Notes: a model not told the origin generated them from the letters alone. 64,000 bases of DNA from Cornus controversa (GCA_026545225.1 CM048853.1:50703755-50767754); one strand, 5' to 3'. Shown: positions 35,753 through 49,874, numbered from the stretch's first letter. Made by a program: numbers and translations.

Positions 35753-38700
35753 CTACAATAACGAATGTCTACTGGAATCATTACACATACACTCGGGGAT
35801 AGGAAACTTCGTGACATCTCTTCCAGCTTTGCTAGTCCTCAGTTCTGGCTGCCCTAAAGAGTCACGGTGCAAGTCCATTATAATGCCATTGAACTCTGCT
35901 TCAGGGAGAGAGGAATCTAAAAAATACGGGAGCATATGTCTTTTGTTTGGGGTAATATATTTCTTGTGCCCCGCGTAGGCCCTATGTCCCTGCACCAACA
36001 ACAAAATTAAAATTATCATCTGAATCTTGCATTTCTATTAAAACTCCATTTGATTGCTGAAAAGATGAATAAAATAGATGATTTATATAGATATAGTGAA
36101 ATCCTATAGTTTCAATTCTTTGTTCCATGCATTCTCTCCTCATGGCAGAAAAACAATAAAGAACAAAATTAACAATAACAGGGTTGTGTTGTTTCTGGTT
36201 CTAAGACCATAGTCACTCATTTATGTTCTTTACCCAACACAATTGCATCCATTTAACTCATAAAACCCATTTGATCAGGCCAGATAAGTCTCGGAAGTAT
36301 TTTGGGAGTGATTTCCATTCTTGTGAATAATTTCATCAACTAGAACATATGAATCAATAGAGAGAATGGAAATTTGTAATGATGATAGTGATGATGGGCA
36401 ATACCTGAATTGCGTGACCCATATTTCCACCATGAGATGGCATAAACACATCACTGTTCTCGGAAACTATATAATCAATGGCAGCCATAAAAGAGGCTTT
36501 CTTCGCAAATGGCTCAAGCTCCCCAGGCAAGGCAAGGTCTTCCTTGTTGTAGAAATGAGGAAATTCTTTAATTAAGGGTAGCAAGGCTTCTTTCCCACCA
36601 AATGGATCCCCTCCAGCCCAGTATATTCTCGCATCCTTTGGAGCTCCTAGAGCTTTAAGCAGCCTAAAACATATAACAAAAATAATCTCATTCAGCTACA
36701 AGTTAAAATAACTTTTTTTAAAAAAAAACAATGCAATAATGGAGAAAAATTAAATCGGATAGCTTTAAAACTCACCGTGTAACATCCAAGGCATTCAAGG
36801 GGCAGAGACCTGCAAGCTTTCTATCATGGTAACTCATGTTTGATCTTGAAGTTAAGAGCTCTGGCCGTAATTTTCTCTCATTGTTTATAATCTCATCATA
36901 CTCATGACTCAAACCGGGAAGACAACCCGTCCTCACCCATACATCCTTCTCCATTCTTAGATGAAGAGCAAGATAAGGTCCCTTGCTACGCATCCTCTCT
37001 GAGAGCTTGTTACCAAGTTCTAGGATTTGTGGGGCAAACTTCAGTGCATGAAATGCCACCTAAATTCAGAGAGAGAAAATTAAAAGCTGCAACTGTTTGG
37101 GATTAATGGCTAAACTAGAAGTTAAATGGAGCAAGAGATAAACTACAATTCAGTCAAGCACACATGTAAGATCCTCAGGTTCCATTGTTTTGAATCATTT
37201 AATATTCAAAACGAGTAAGTTAATATATTATGTATGAATAATTAACATTGTATGTACTCTTGATGGTAATTCCACTTATAAGGTTAAAAATTTTAAATGC
37301 AAAACATGCATTGGCTCCTTATTTTCTCGACTTTGCAATTTTGATTTGTCCAATTAGAAATACAAAAATAACACAAATCAATATTAATACCTTGCATCGA
37401 AGCTTTTGAAGATCAGAAGGGAGATCCTTAGAGAGCCTTGAATCCAGACCTCGTAAGAGCAAAACACCATCTCTCCTGAGCTGCAGAAACCAACAGAATC
37501 GCATCGTTAATAAGATCCTTTGTTCCAATTGGCACCCACTGCAACACTTCTTCTCAAGTATACTATGTAGTTAACTTTTAAACTAATAAAGCAAAATGGT
37601 GAAAACAAATGGATAAATTAAAAATGGGATCAGTTGAGACAGTAAATAAAAGTCATAGGTTAAAACAAGAAGGCCTATAAATCCAACAACTTGTACAATC
37701 TAATTAATATAAAGTTTTTGTCAATGATTCAAATAGACGGCTCATAAATTGATAGGCCCCAATAGTTAAACCTGTTTTGACAATTCAAACTTCCCTGCTC
37801 TCTCCATATCATTGCAGTTAAAATTAAATAAAAATCGATATTCCCAAAGCATGAAACAGTCTCACACTTCCTCAACTATCATAATTGATAACAAACAAGA
37901 CTTGCAAAACTTAAAACACCCAACCAACTCTCTTACCTTCCAAAACTTAATGAATTGTGGACCCTAATGGTTTATCAAAAGCTAAATGCTAACCTGGTAT
38001 TCTTTTTTTCTCTCCCACATTTTCTACTCACTAATTACCAAAAACCAATGCTTTCTAAGTAATGAAGAGCTAAGAATAAGGCAAATAAGTAAGTTTCAAA
38101 GCACGAAAAGGGCAATGCTTCTTACTCGTCGGAGGTAACGAGCACGAATCCATTGAGGGGAGACATGAAGTGGTGTTCGTTTCTCCTCTACAGGTCTTGA
38201 CATCAAATGTGTTGAGGGAAGCGAGGAAACTATCCGAACATCGTTGGCAAGAACTTCCTTGAAGTGATCCAAATCAAATATATCAGAAAATTCACTGCAA
38301 CCATCAAAGAACACAGACACAAACAAATTACTCATCTCCTCAACAAGGTAGTTAGTACAACATTCACTAAATTAATGGAGAACTCAACCATAAATCAAAT
38401 ATGTATTAGCTATAAATCAAAACAACATCAAATCATGAACTAGTCCCAAAATGGTATGCTAAATTAAATCAAAAAAGTCCTAAACTGATATATATATATA
38501 AATCTAAAGTGGGTGTTGGCGAAATTGGGATTAGAATGATATAGATTTGAATATGGAGTTATAATGCCAAATAAATACAATGGGTATTTGCTACGTATAT
38601 AAATCAAAATGTGATAAAATAAAGGAATTGGGGCCAAAAGAGAGTACCTTTCATCACCCCAAATGACGTTGACTTGCAAGATGGGAACAACCAAAGCAGC

Positions 38701-39240
38701 TCCAAGAATTCTTGCAATCACCACGGCATCAACTATCTGATTCCTCTGCTGATTCATACCACCCGAGACCACCACCATCAGATACTTTGTCCTGTCCTTC
38801 ACAATATCAACACTCCATTTTCTATACTCTTTACTGAAATCCAAACAGGGTCTATAGCCCAACCCGTCGGGTTGTTTCCAAAACTCACTCTGTTCTTCGT
38901 ATCCCTCCACATGCCCACCATTGTTCTTGCTCTTCGCCACAGTATTGAGCTGAGAATCTGAATACCCATTTGAGATTGATGACTCTTGTTGAGGAATCGA
39001 ACAAGGGTTGGGCGAGAATGGAATCAGGGGATCTAGATTGAGCCCCATCTTGAACATTCCTAGAAAACCAAAGAGAAAGAGAAAGAAGAACCAGAATCTT
39101 GGGTTCTTCAAAAGCTTGGCCTTTGAGCTCTTTGAGGACTTCTTGGGAGAGAGAAGGAGAGATTGAAGCGAAGATGATGAGAGAGAGTTGATTATCTGAG
39201 AGGGAACTGAAATATAACATTGCTTCTTGGACTTTGCCAT
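35753..39240 (-). CDS. GDP-fucose protein O-fucosyltransferase family protein, 6 exons
   Basis: Plant O-fucosyltransferase-family glycosyltransferase, expected in the Golgi. Exons in gene order: 38648-39240, 38126-38294, 37391-37480, 36776-37059, 36405-36663, 35753-35989. They sum to 1632 nt, 543 aa, and join in frame. A short basic N-terminus is followed by one membrane segment (about 49-67, FWFFFLFLFGFLGMF), a type II anchor. Family motifs: VVVSGGMNQQRNQIVDAVVI (about 157-174), LALHLRMEKDVW (about 314-325), ARIYWAGGDPFGG, and VFMPSHGGNMGHAIQGHRAY near the end. The ATG at 39238-39240 is the first in the frame. All donors are GT. Acceptor and product are not predictable: plant members include pectin and arabinogalactan enzymes and many uncharacterised ones. 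Nothing looks broken. Confidence 0.92.
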
Positions 39241-39321
39241 TCCACACACACAGGGAGAGCTGAGAGGAGAGTTTTTGGTGATAGAAATAGCGATTTTCTT
39301 CAGCTTTCTTGAAAAGCTTTT

Positions 39322-39343
39322 AGAGAGAGAGAGAGAGAGAGAG
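39322..39343 (-). repeat. GA/CT dinucleotide tract in the 5' leader
   Basis: Eleven AG repeats on the plus strand, so CT in the transcript sense, about 85-105 bases before the O-fucosyltransferase ATG. Such tracts are common in plant leaders and bind BPC/GAGA factors. A TATATAT stretch at 39446-39455 could be the TATA box. Confidence 0.6.
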
Positions 39344-39459
39344 TAAAATGGTGCGGACGGCGGGAACGCGAAATCAGACTAATCCGCGTTTGATATTGAA
39401 AAGACCAGTTCAGCAGAGGCGTGTCAGAGAGTCTTCGAGGCTACAATATATATATGCAT

Positions 39460-42400
39460 ATCACACACCCACATGTTTGTATCTAAGTGGGGATATAATC
39501 ATAACGTTTTTATTTATAAAAACATAAATTAGTATTATTTTCTAACCACTCGTGAGAATTTTACACCAAGTAAAATACATATATATAATCACTTTTAAAA
39601 AATCTATATGAATTAAATCACAAATTTACAAATTTAATAACAACAAAAACTATATTTTTAATTTTTTTATATAAACTAAATAACTAATTCACAAAATTCA
39701 TAACGATATAAACTCAACTCTTATTTTCGCTCTTTTACACTGCATGTCTAACAATTATTAATTTGTATAATAATTTTAATTAAAATTATAAATCAGTGCA
39801 TCACATATCCTACATCTACGCATGTTTGTATCTAAGTGAAAATGGGAAACTCATTTAATCATAACATTTTTATTTTTAAATTAAAGATTAATCAACAATT
39901 AAGTCCATACTATTCCATAAAAAAAATAATTTTTTCCAACGGTCAAACCAAACACACCATTATTCACAATATACTCTTAGTGCAACTCAACCTCTCATTT
40001 GAAAATGAGAAATCATATGATTTGTGCTAGAAATAAGCTCTTGATTCAAGTAAAAATAATTTAATTGATTGAATGTAAGAGTACTAAGTAAGAGAATTAT
40101 GTCATTTTGTTCTAAAAATGTATACATATATATATCTATATATATTTGTACTATATTTAAAGTTGGAAAATGAAAGGAGAGAAAAAAAGAATGATTGTAC
40201 AATAGAGAAGTGGACGCATCGAGTGTTGCATATCCAAGAAGAAAGAGTGTCGTGTTGTGGTGTTGCCAGCTGGGCCAATAAAAAATTAGAGAAAAAGCGA
40301 ATCTTGTGACCAGCAGCCATCCCACTACTCATACCCGACAGCCTGTGTTTTATTGTTTCTTATATAATTGTGTGTGAAACTGTGTGTAATGTGTGTATAT
40401 ATATATATATACACACGCATATATACATAATATGTATTGCTCCCCAACTTCCAATAATTTTCCTAAGCAAACAGAAGCATTCCCATTCTTGCCAGCTGGC
40501 TACAGCTTTTTTCTCCACGCTGGCACACTGTCCTACGTGGCAGATTGTGACTTCTCAACATCTCGCCACGTGGGTTTTTAAAGGAATAATTTACTTATTA
40601 GTTATGTGGAGTCCACGAAATTCCTTTGTCCCGTGTGGGCCTTGTTCGAATCCGGTCCGACTGCCAGAGCTAACGGGTCGCGACTTGTTTGGCCATACTT
40701 GCTCAATGCTCAAAGATGGCCTCTAGGACAAAGTAGCTTAATTATCTTTTAAGTGTTAATTCTTATTAGAACAAAAATGATAAATAGATTATTTTTTTCT
40801 ATTTGATGTGTTCACTAATCATATTTGTATTTAAATCTAATCATCTTTCTTATCTATATACTATCTTTGTACAATCACACATTTTGACATATCCATCCTA
40901 ACAATGTATCGCTACTCTTAAAATGACCAATGATTAATAAAAACAACTAATATAAAATTAAAAAAAAACAACTAATACAATCTTCTACGAAAATATATAC
41001 TTACAAAATTAGTATCGGCATTGCAAGAAAAGGTTAAAACAACCTAAGTAATATATATTTCAGAACTAAATTTTTTAAAATTAATTTACTATTATACAAA
41101 CGATCCCCATATATAATTGCCTATGATAGGAACAATCAATCATTATATCATAAAATATTTTCGGTCTTTTACTTGCTATTCTACTTTATTTTGAAAGTTT
41201 ATTGATGTCATAAAATATATTTTTTAATTTAAATTTTTTTTTTTTTCAAAAATGCTACTATTATTATGAATTTTCCATTGCTTGTAAAGATTATTCATTC
41301 ACGAAAGTCTTAGATGTGAAAGAGAGATTTTTGGCAATCATTTGGTAGTGATGGTTATGATTGTCAATTGACCTCTCATTGTGAAAATTCATTTAAAAAT
41401 AATAATAAAAACTTTACACTTGTCAACAAAATTGTTTATTTTTTTATTTTTTAAGTCACACCTTGAACTAACTAGTAATAATTAAATTCTAAATAAGACG
41501 CAATTAGGCCAACAAAAGCACCCACAATTAAGTGGGACAAAAACGTGTGATGATGATTGATCAAATTAATTGTTGGCAAACAAAGACTGGTTGGAGGTGG
41601 GGGTTGGATGACGCTAACGTGCACCACGAAGCGTATTCAGCACGCTATTCTCCGCGTCTGGTACAAGTTAGCCCACAGGATAAGGTTAGGGTGGAACTAG
41701 CTTCGATGGTCAATTCTATCATCATATATATATTATTCATATGTTCATCTCATTCCCAATCAATAATAATGGCAGCAGTGGGCCCCATGCCACTAAATTT
41801 TCAGTAATCCAGTGCGAGCAACAACACTGTACACGACAGAAAGCTCTGTCTTTGACTATTCAATCTACCAATGGTAGGGTGCCAGCTTAGCTGAAAAATT
41901 CTAACGCAGGTTGAGTAGTTTAATTATTTAATCCCTGTTAAGTTGTTAAGGGCTATCGCGGTCTTGATGGCTCAGTCCCATCTTCATGCAATTATAATAA
42001 AGGTAACTTACAAGAGAAGAGAAGAGAAGAGAAGAGAAGTAACTTCATCGATGATTACACACCGATTGAAATCAAAGAGGATTTAACGCCTTTTGGAACG
42101 ATGGAAACGAAACAAATAGAAAGAGAAAGAGAAGGGTTTCGAAAAAAATTTAGGACTTGTTTGGTCCAATTTTTTAAAAACAATAATAAGAATAGACTGT
42201 TTCCACATAAACTATAAATTTAAAATAGATTTTTTTTATAACTGAATTTTTTAAAATAATAATTTAAAAACTGAATCAAACCGAATTTTTGTAAATTTTT
42301 TTTTTTTGTGACAAACCAAACAAACTCTTAATTTTATGTTGGTTTTTAAAAAGTGAAGGAATAGGAAAAGATTTGGAAGACTCTTTCAAAAGTGGAAGGA

Positions 42401-42672
42401 AATGGGTGAAAAATAATAAGAAAATTAGTAATTACCTATTTTGTCTCTGTTTCTCATAAGAATTAAAATTTTCTTTTCATCATGTTTTCCAGAAGCAATG
42501 AATGGTTATTACTAATTTTTTTTTTTCTTTTATCTCTTAGGTTATCCAATCCGAAGAGTGGTTAAACTACCATTTTCTTTTATTTCTTTTTCTAGTGGAA
42601 TTTTATCCATTACAGTATTGGTGTTTGGTAGGACAGGGAATGAAAGAAAAGTAAGGAAAGATAAAATAAAGA
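39460..42672. other. Gene-poor region upstream of the O-fucosyltransferase gene
   Basis: No convincing gene. The short frames here are low-complexity or broken. It holds the G-box pair (40533-40573), an AAGAG pentanucleotide tract at 42011-42038, and at about 42150-42331 a possible small MITE with ends AGGACTTGTTTGGT and ACCAAACAAACTC but no proven target duplication. Confidence 0.4.
40533..40573. promoter_or_regulatory. Two ACGTG motifs (ABRE and G-box)
   Basis: CTACGTGGCA at 40533-40542 matches the ABRE form ACGTGGC. CCACGTGG at 40566-40573 is a palindromic G-box. They are about 1.3 kb upstream of the O-fucosyltransferase start and face no other recognised gene, so a role is only possible. 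Confidence 0.35.
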
Positions 42673-42691
42673 GGGGGGGGGGGGGGGGGGG
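42673..42691. repeat. Poly-G run (19 G)
   Basis: A run of 19 G bases within purine-rich sequence (42670-42722), in a region otherwise rich in A and T. It could form quadruplex structures or be length-variable; the true length may be affected by sequencing error. Confidence 0.8.
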
Positions 42692-43002
42692 AGAAACTTG
42701 CTGAAAGAAAAGGAAGGAGGGGGGAATCAAAAGGATTTTAATCATTTGGCAGAAATAAAAGGATAAAGCTAACACCAAATATTATTTTAACATTATTATA
42801 TATTTGATTTTTTTTTACACTTTTATATAATTTTATTACTTTATTTAAGGAAAATTGTTATGCATGTATGCATAAGTGATGTGAGAATCCAACCTACTAA
42901 TTACCAAAATCAACTCTAGTAGTAATAAATCAACTTTCTAGAAATTGTTTGATCGTGACTCATCCGCTTAATGAATGAATATGAATTGAATTTTTAATAA
43001 AT

Positions 43003-43385
43003 GGGTAAATTACATTGAGGTTTTTGTTAACATACACTTATCTTTTTTTTATTTGTAAAATTACATTGACTTTCTCTGTCAGAGTCATTGAGAAAATGTC
43101 ATTAACAACTCTTGTGTAATTACGTTTCTATTCTTACAACATTACACAAATGAATGATTCTTGTGTACAAGTTAATCAAATTGATCCTTAATGACCATTA
43201 ACGGAAGGAAACACGATGCTGCAAAAATACAAACTTTAAGAGAAGTCAGTATACTTTTGCAAACAAGAGAGAAGGTCAGTGTTGCAAAAATACAAACCAC
43301 AAAGAAGGTTAATGTAAATTTACAAATAAGAGGGAAGGTAAGTGTATATTGATGAAACTTCAAGAGAAGTCAGTGTAATTTACCC
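43003..43385. mobile_element. Mutator-type MITE (383 bp) with perfect 9-bp target duplication
   Basis: The ends are GGGTAAATTACATTGA and TCAGTGTAATTTACCC. The flanking 9-mers are identical: TTAATAAAT at 42994-43002 and 43386-43394. The interior has internal direct repeats of a phrase like AAGGTCAGTGTTGCAAAAATA. There is no coding capacity. Confidence 0.85.
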
Positions 43386-43394
43386 TTAATAAAT

Positions 43395-43932
43395 TAAGGT
43401 TAAGTTATTGATGAAAAACATAATTAATTTGCCCTTCTAGTTACTAATGCCATGTTTTAAAATTTGAAATTTATAATACGAAAATTTCTAGTAATACCTA
43501 GTCCATTGGAGCAATAAACTTTCTTTTTCCTCCCCTTTTATAGACCATTGGATCATAATTATTTTGGCCTAATTTTTGTATTTTATTTTTGACATTTTCT
43601 TTATAATTTTTTGCTAGCTATTGAAAAGTGTTATTGATCAGATAATTTTATTTGCAAAAATATTCAGTTAAATCTAAGTAGAATTTGGTGTACATTTTCT
43701 TTTACTCATCTTAAACTTGTAATATTTCATGGTTGTTTATTTTATTTATTATTTTTTTATGCCTCTTGGGTGAGACTAGCATTTTGATTGTTTATAAAAT
43801 TAAAGTTTGTTGGTGAATTAAGAAAGGTGAAATTATTGGCTAGCTTAGGTGTTCAAAGGGCCAGTCACATTTTGACATGTGGCGACCAGTGGATTCTATA
43901 CTAAAGGATGAGTAACATGTGCTCATGTAGGA

Positions 43933-43968
<36 letters not shown>

Positions 43969-44511
43969 ATGTGAACTGCTAAATACTAATAATATATATT
44001 TATCAAACACTATCGACCACATATATATAGATATATAACACACTATTGACCATATAAACGGTTCATGGCGTTCAACATGTATCATTATTGGTAGAATGAG
44101 TGAGAGAGCATTTAGGTGAGAATAAAGCCATTTGACCTGACCACTCCTTAGTTTATTCCAATGGCCACAGTTTAAAGAATTGGTCAGAAATCAGAATCAA
44201 ACACACCCTTATATATTTTTATTCTGTGGTGAGATATAAATAAATATTCAAGGTGGTCTAGTTATCGAAATTTTGTTGTACATTTGTGTTGTAGCTCTTG
44301 TTTATTTCTTTATAGTTATAAACTTTGGTTAAAATTAATATAACTCATTTATCATCAAGCTTAGATGGCTTCGAAATTAGTGTTGTTTGGACACGTCCAA
44401 ACCCTTTCGGCTAAGACCACAAGCACATTGGAGACCAAGAAAGCCTAGTTGACCATGCAATTGGGCTTGGACATATATTACTTCTTCTTTTTCTTCTTCC
44501 ATTTTCATTTC

Positions 44512-44557
<46 letters not shown>

Positions 44558-47500
44558 CATCAAATATTAGTGACCTAACTTTTTTAAGGTCCAGCAAATG
44601 GTAAGCAAGATATCACAATTTTTTTGCCAAAGTTGAAGATAATTTGTTGTCAAATTATAAATTCAGCAGGTTAAGGGCTGTTTGGTCAAGTTTCTAAAAA
44701 CAGACTTTTTATAATTGAGTTTTCAAAAATGTTCTACCAAACATATTTTTTTAATAATTTTTTAATTTTTCAGTTACCGAAAATAAAAAAACTGAAGCAG
44801 GTAAGTTGCCAAAAATTCAAAGTTGGAGTTGCTTGAAAAATAATGTTGTTTGGAGTATGATTTGATACATTTTCATGTTTAAGCACTTTTATAAGTATAT
44901 AAAAGTAGTGAAATATAGAATTTACTATAGATTTCTCGCTGACATCTTTAAAAATATAAAGGTAATCATCCATGTTAAATTATATTTATAAGTTCAACAA
45001 AATTAGTTAAAATTCTTTGAGAAAACCTAAATTCACAAGATTTCGGGGGTTAAAATAAGTTTACTGCTAACTTAATTAAAAAATAAAAAATAAAATAATG
45101 CCTCAATTTAGAATTCACATTATTTAGAAAGGACATTATTTTCAAAATCAGAGAATTAAGATCAAATGAGTTTACTAGATCAAAATCAAAGTTTTTTCTA
45201 AGAATATTTTTTCTAAGTAGGTTGCAGCATAGAGTTAAATATATTCCAAGTTTCAAATCTTTTAGATTACTATATCAGAATAATTATATAAGTGGTAGTT
45301 CAAAAAAAAAAAAAACTATATTTCCTTAACTACTTCAATGATCTTCGTGGCTTAGTTGTTTAACAGATCCATAATTAAATTTAAAATAATTAAAATAATT
45401 TGATACTACTTGTCAACTCTATGGTTACATCATTTCTTAGGTGGATAGTAGGTGTACGATTCCAAATTAGCTGGCTAGAGCCCATCTTTGCCCTTGTGTA
45501 CATTTTTACTGTACACATAATCAAATGATTTAATAGTTTGAATTTTTTTATTTTGTGTACATTAAATTAGCTTTGATTTCGTGAAAATGGAAAGGAGAAT
45601 ATCACCCTCCTATTCAAGGATATCTCAATTCTTAAAAATTGACATTTCCAAAATAATATCAACCAAATGTGGGAATAAAGTTTTAAATAAATTTTCTCCA
45701 ATTTTAAGGCGAAAAATCGTGGCTTCCAAACGCGACAGGCTATGTTTGATTATATGAAATTAATGCATTGTAATTGGAATTAAGGGAATTAGAGAAAAAC
45801 TAGTTCAAAACTAAATTTTCTTTAATTTTTCAAAATTCAATTTCATGCAACCGAACATATTTTCAACGTTCTCCAAATATATATATAGGGTTTAACGGTT
45901 TAATCCTACCATCAATTTCAAAGCGATTTCCATATTATAGCTATGTTTAACTAATTAATTTAACTTTTACGTACTTGTTTAATACGTATATTTTATAACA
46001 TTGGATGGTCACGATCAATACGATTACAAGTTGAACAACCATACTTTTCTTGACATATTATTAATTTACGCGTGTTTTCCTTTTTATTTTTTTAGTACTA
46101 GGAGTTGAACAAGCATGCTTTCTTTGATCACTCAAAAAAAAAAAAAAAATTTCACAAAGAAGAGCCAATTATTATTGGTATGACATATCAATTCAGTGAG
46201 GCTATCATGTTCAACGAGTCCAACTCCAACATTTTATATTCTTTATTGGGGTTTTATAAACCCAGTATGGAAGTCTAAAAAATTATGCAGTATTGTTGCT
46301 TGTTAAGTAACTTTGTATTGTTTTATCAACAATTATATTTTTGGATTAGGAAATTCTCTGTTGAGCTTATGTGAAGCTTAGTCACATATTATAGGGTGTT
46401 TTAAGAGGCTCAGTATCACCGTGATCAACAAAAAGAAAAAAAAAAAGCATAAACTTAAAAGGTGCTCTAAAAAAGGAAAAAAACTTAATTGCTCTCAAAT
46501 ATTCCGAATAAATCATAACTGTAGATGTAGTACAACACGGGACTCACCACTACACTTACGACTCCAGGAGCTACCAAAGTTTTTTTTTTTTTTTTTTTCT
46601 TCCTAAAGAGCTTCTTTTACAGTAAAGGAGTTAAGTACAGTCACAATCATCTCATAGAAAGTACTACACTTACATGCCACTTGTAAAATGTAGTTCCTAC
46701 AAAGGCATGACCTATTTGTTCCCAACCTCCTACTTTTGAGAGCATTTATCATATTGGTCTTTTTATGTTTCTCAAAATATTAATGTTATTTATTTTCACA
46801 ACAAAGAGATAATATGGCAAATTGATAAATTTAGAAAATTAAACTATACCACATCTTGAATCACTTCCCAACAACTTTGTCCGCTTCATTTATTCCCATG
46901 TTTTCTCTTATTACAACCTCATGAAGGTGCACTAATGTCATGTCAGAGACTTATTTTCAGGGGCATTAATCTATCTATATCAAAAAGGATTTTAATATTT
47001 CATTCTGTAATTTTTTACAGTTAAAATACTTCTTTATGCAATAATATATCATATATTGATCTAGATTCAGATCTAGTAAATCTAATAATATTTCTATGCC
47101 AATACATATTGGAAAAGAAATGATTCCTTTTTTTTTCTTAATTTTTTCTTTTTCCGGATAGCCGTTATATTTGTAATAAAAGTAAACAATCATAAAAACA
47201 CCAAATTGCTCAGTTTTGCACTCCCACATCACATGACAACTGAAGTTAATCTCAAGTTAATGCCAAAGAACCAATATATATCAATATATATATAGATATA
47301 GATATAGATATAGATATCCCATTAATTCCATTTTAAACAATGTCAGTTTGGATGAGGATAAGTTATTTTATTGACCAAGGAGTACTGAGCATCTGCATTG
47401 TAGATGATCTAATTCAGTGGATTTATTAAATAATAATAATAATAATAATAGGTAACTACAGTAGTACATTCCCATTCTTGTCCTTTTTGGGGAACATGAA

Positions 47501-48988
47501 ACAGAGCCATAAATTTCTGTATACATCTAAGGTTGTTCATGATTTAATGACAATCATGCACAACACATGGTTATGTTGATGGTACATTACATATCCAGAA
47601 GAACATGCAATGGGCCTCATGTTAGTACTAATCTTTCATTGAAGGGCACTATTTTTGGTCACATAATGACAATGCTATCCCTTTCAATAATGTGTCCTAT
47701 TCCATGAAAAAGAAAGGGCAAAAATGGGATTTTAACTGTGGCCCATGTATGAACACTAATATATGGCATTGTTCTTCCCTTGTCTGGATGATAAGGGTTG
47801 TTTGATAAATAATTTGAGTGAGATGATTAGAAAGGGAAATTTATATGAGTACATGAGAAGGAACCAAACAGAGACTGTTCATATTTTAGCAAACAAAGCA
47901 GAGGAAGGGCCATGTTTCTTTCATGTGAGGATTGTCCCCTCCCCATGTGCATTTATGTCCTCTTTCTTCTCTCAAATCAGCATCCCATCTTGTTTGGCTT
48001 CCATTAATTCAGAGCACCTCTAGTTTGGGCCCTTCTTACTTTTTCTGGAATAACTTTATCCCATATATATATGTGTGTGTGTGTGTGTGTTTTAAATTAT
48101 AGGGATTTAAAATTCATGTCACATATCCCAAGTAACATGTTAAAAGTTTTCATGCAAACTTTGGCCCAAATAATGGACAAGAGCTACATCATACTTGGGA
48201 TAAAGTTTCAGGGTTGTGAAATTGCAAGTCAGCCATAATGGGCTGGGCTTGTAAATTAAGCACCTATCAAGCCGTACATATTTTGGGCTAACCTTCTCGC
48301 GCAATGGCTTAAAGTCTTGTGCAGGGCCCAAGTCGCAATTTATTATATCAGCACAGGTTCTCTCTCTCTTTTAGATTGAACCAAAGCATGGACCTAAACC
48401 TCAGTAGCCCAATGCTAATATTTTCAGTTTTTTTTTTTCGGCTCCTGGAATATACATATATATATATATATATATATTTCATGATTGCATATGTTCAAAC
48501 TAGTGGGAACACAAGAACACAAATCAGATTAAAAAATTTTAAAAATACCACAACATAATACATACTAAAAAAAAAAAATAATAATTCCATTGAATCAAAT
48601 CCATGATTCTCAGAAAAATCACTCATTGGAACAATATCAGATAATAAAAACAAAGCACGTACCGTACGTAATTGTCAAAATATAGAAAGAAAATAAACTA
48701 TTATAGAAACTCATTCATCTTGAAAACGAAGAGATACGTAACAGAGTTTTAAATTTTTTTTGTTACTTTAATTTTTTTGAGAGGGTAGTCAACTATAACA
48801 ATAGCTTTTGATTTTTTACTCCTTTTTTCTTCTGCTTGCAACTCAAAATTTTTTTTTTTCTAATTGATTCAATATTTTTTAACACTAAGATGAAGTTAAA
48901 CTTTAGCATAAAGAGAGAATTTTTAAATAAAAATATAAATAGAGTGAAGAAATCAACACATAAAAAGAAAGTTTTCCTAATTGAAATA
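43395..48988. other. Gene-poor AT-rich region with microsatellites
   Basis: No supported gene. Microsatellites: TG/TA at 43933-43966, a TA tract at about 44515-44554, GATATA at 47292-47316, AAT at 47430-47451, TA at 48453-48477. An 86-codon frame at 47763-48023 has no homology I recognise. Confidence 0.45.
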
Positions 48989-49866
48989 AGGAGGCGATAT
49001 TTGCACTCCCATTTTTCACATTTGCACTCTCATCATAGGAGAAATGTCACTTTTAACCTTCACTTCAAATCTAAATGATTAATTTCTTTTCAAAATACTA
49101 AATTACCCTTTCAGACATCCTATTTGTCTCATTTCTTTAATGTTTTTGGTTTTTTTTATTGGATAAAAAAAAAAAGACTCGAAAAAAATTAATAAAAAAA
49201 AAACTCTTTTTACAAGACACAAAAAAAGTTATCTATGTTGAATAAATTATTTCTTTTGACAAGACCAACATATATATAAATATATATAACTGTTAAAGAA
49301 ATTATATCTTTTGGCATTAGATAAAAAAATATCTCTGTTGAATAAATTATTTCTTTTGGTAGTAATTAAAAAGTACCTAAAAAATAGTTATCCTTATTGA
49401 ATAAATTTTCTCTTAACATGACCCAAAAAAAAAGTACATAAAAAAATTTATTTTTGTTGAATAAACGATCTACATTGAGAGTACCCAAAAAAAATTATTG
49501 TTATTCAATAAATTATATCTTTTGATAGGTTCAAAAAAAGAAATTATCTCTGTTGAAAGAAGCAAAAAAAAAAAATTATTTTGTTGAATAAATTATCCAT
49601 TTTGACAAGACAAAAAAAAAATACTAAAGAAAATAAAAAAGGTAAAAAAAAATATTTCTTTTGATAGGACCCGAAAAAAAACAAAATAAAGAAACTAAAG
49701 AAGGTAAAAGAGAGTTTTAACTTGATAGTATAAAGGGTAGTTGTGGTATTATAAAATAAGTGATGATGTATTAATTAGTTTAGGGGTTATTTTGTCATTT
49801 TTCTTAAAAAAAAAAAAGGTAAGTGGAGTGCAATGGCAGAAAATTGGAGTGCGAATATCGCCTCAC
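48989..49866. mobile_element. MITE-like element (878 bp) with 8-bp target duplication
   Basis: The left end AGGAGGCGATATTTGCACTCC pairs with the right end GGAGTGCGAATATCGCCTCAC. The inverted match extends about 40 bases at roughly 80% by eye. The flanking 8-mers are identical: TTGAAATA at 48981-48988 and 49867-49874, which fits hAT. The core (49200-49640) is a degenerate tandem array of a phrase like TTGAATAAATTATTTCTTTT followed by GACAAGAC, about seven copies. A related end (GGAGCGCAAATATCAGCTCC) lies outside at 49949-49968, perhaps from another copy. Confidence 0.7.
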
Positions 49867-49874
49867 TTGAAATA

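Noticed and set aside
40370..40726. 118-codon plus-strand frame
   Set aside because: It starts in a TA/CA microsatellite and reads low-complexity; no domain seen.
42150..42331. Possible small MITE with AGGACTTGTTTGGT ends
   Set aside because: The inverted ends are suggestive but the flanks show no matching target duplication.
47763..48023. 86-codon plus-strand frame in the gene-poor region
   Set aside because: No family resemblance, no TATA box at a good distance; length is within chance for this sequence.
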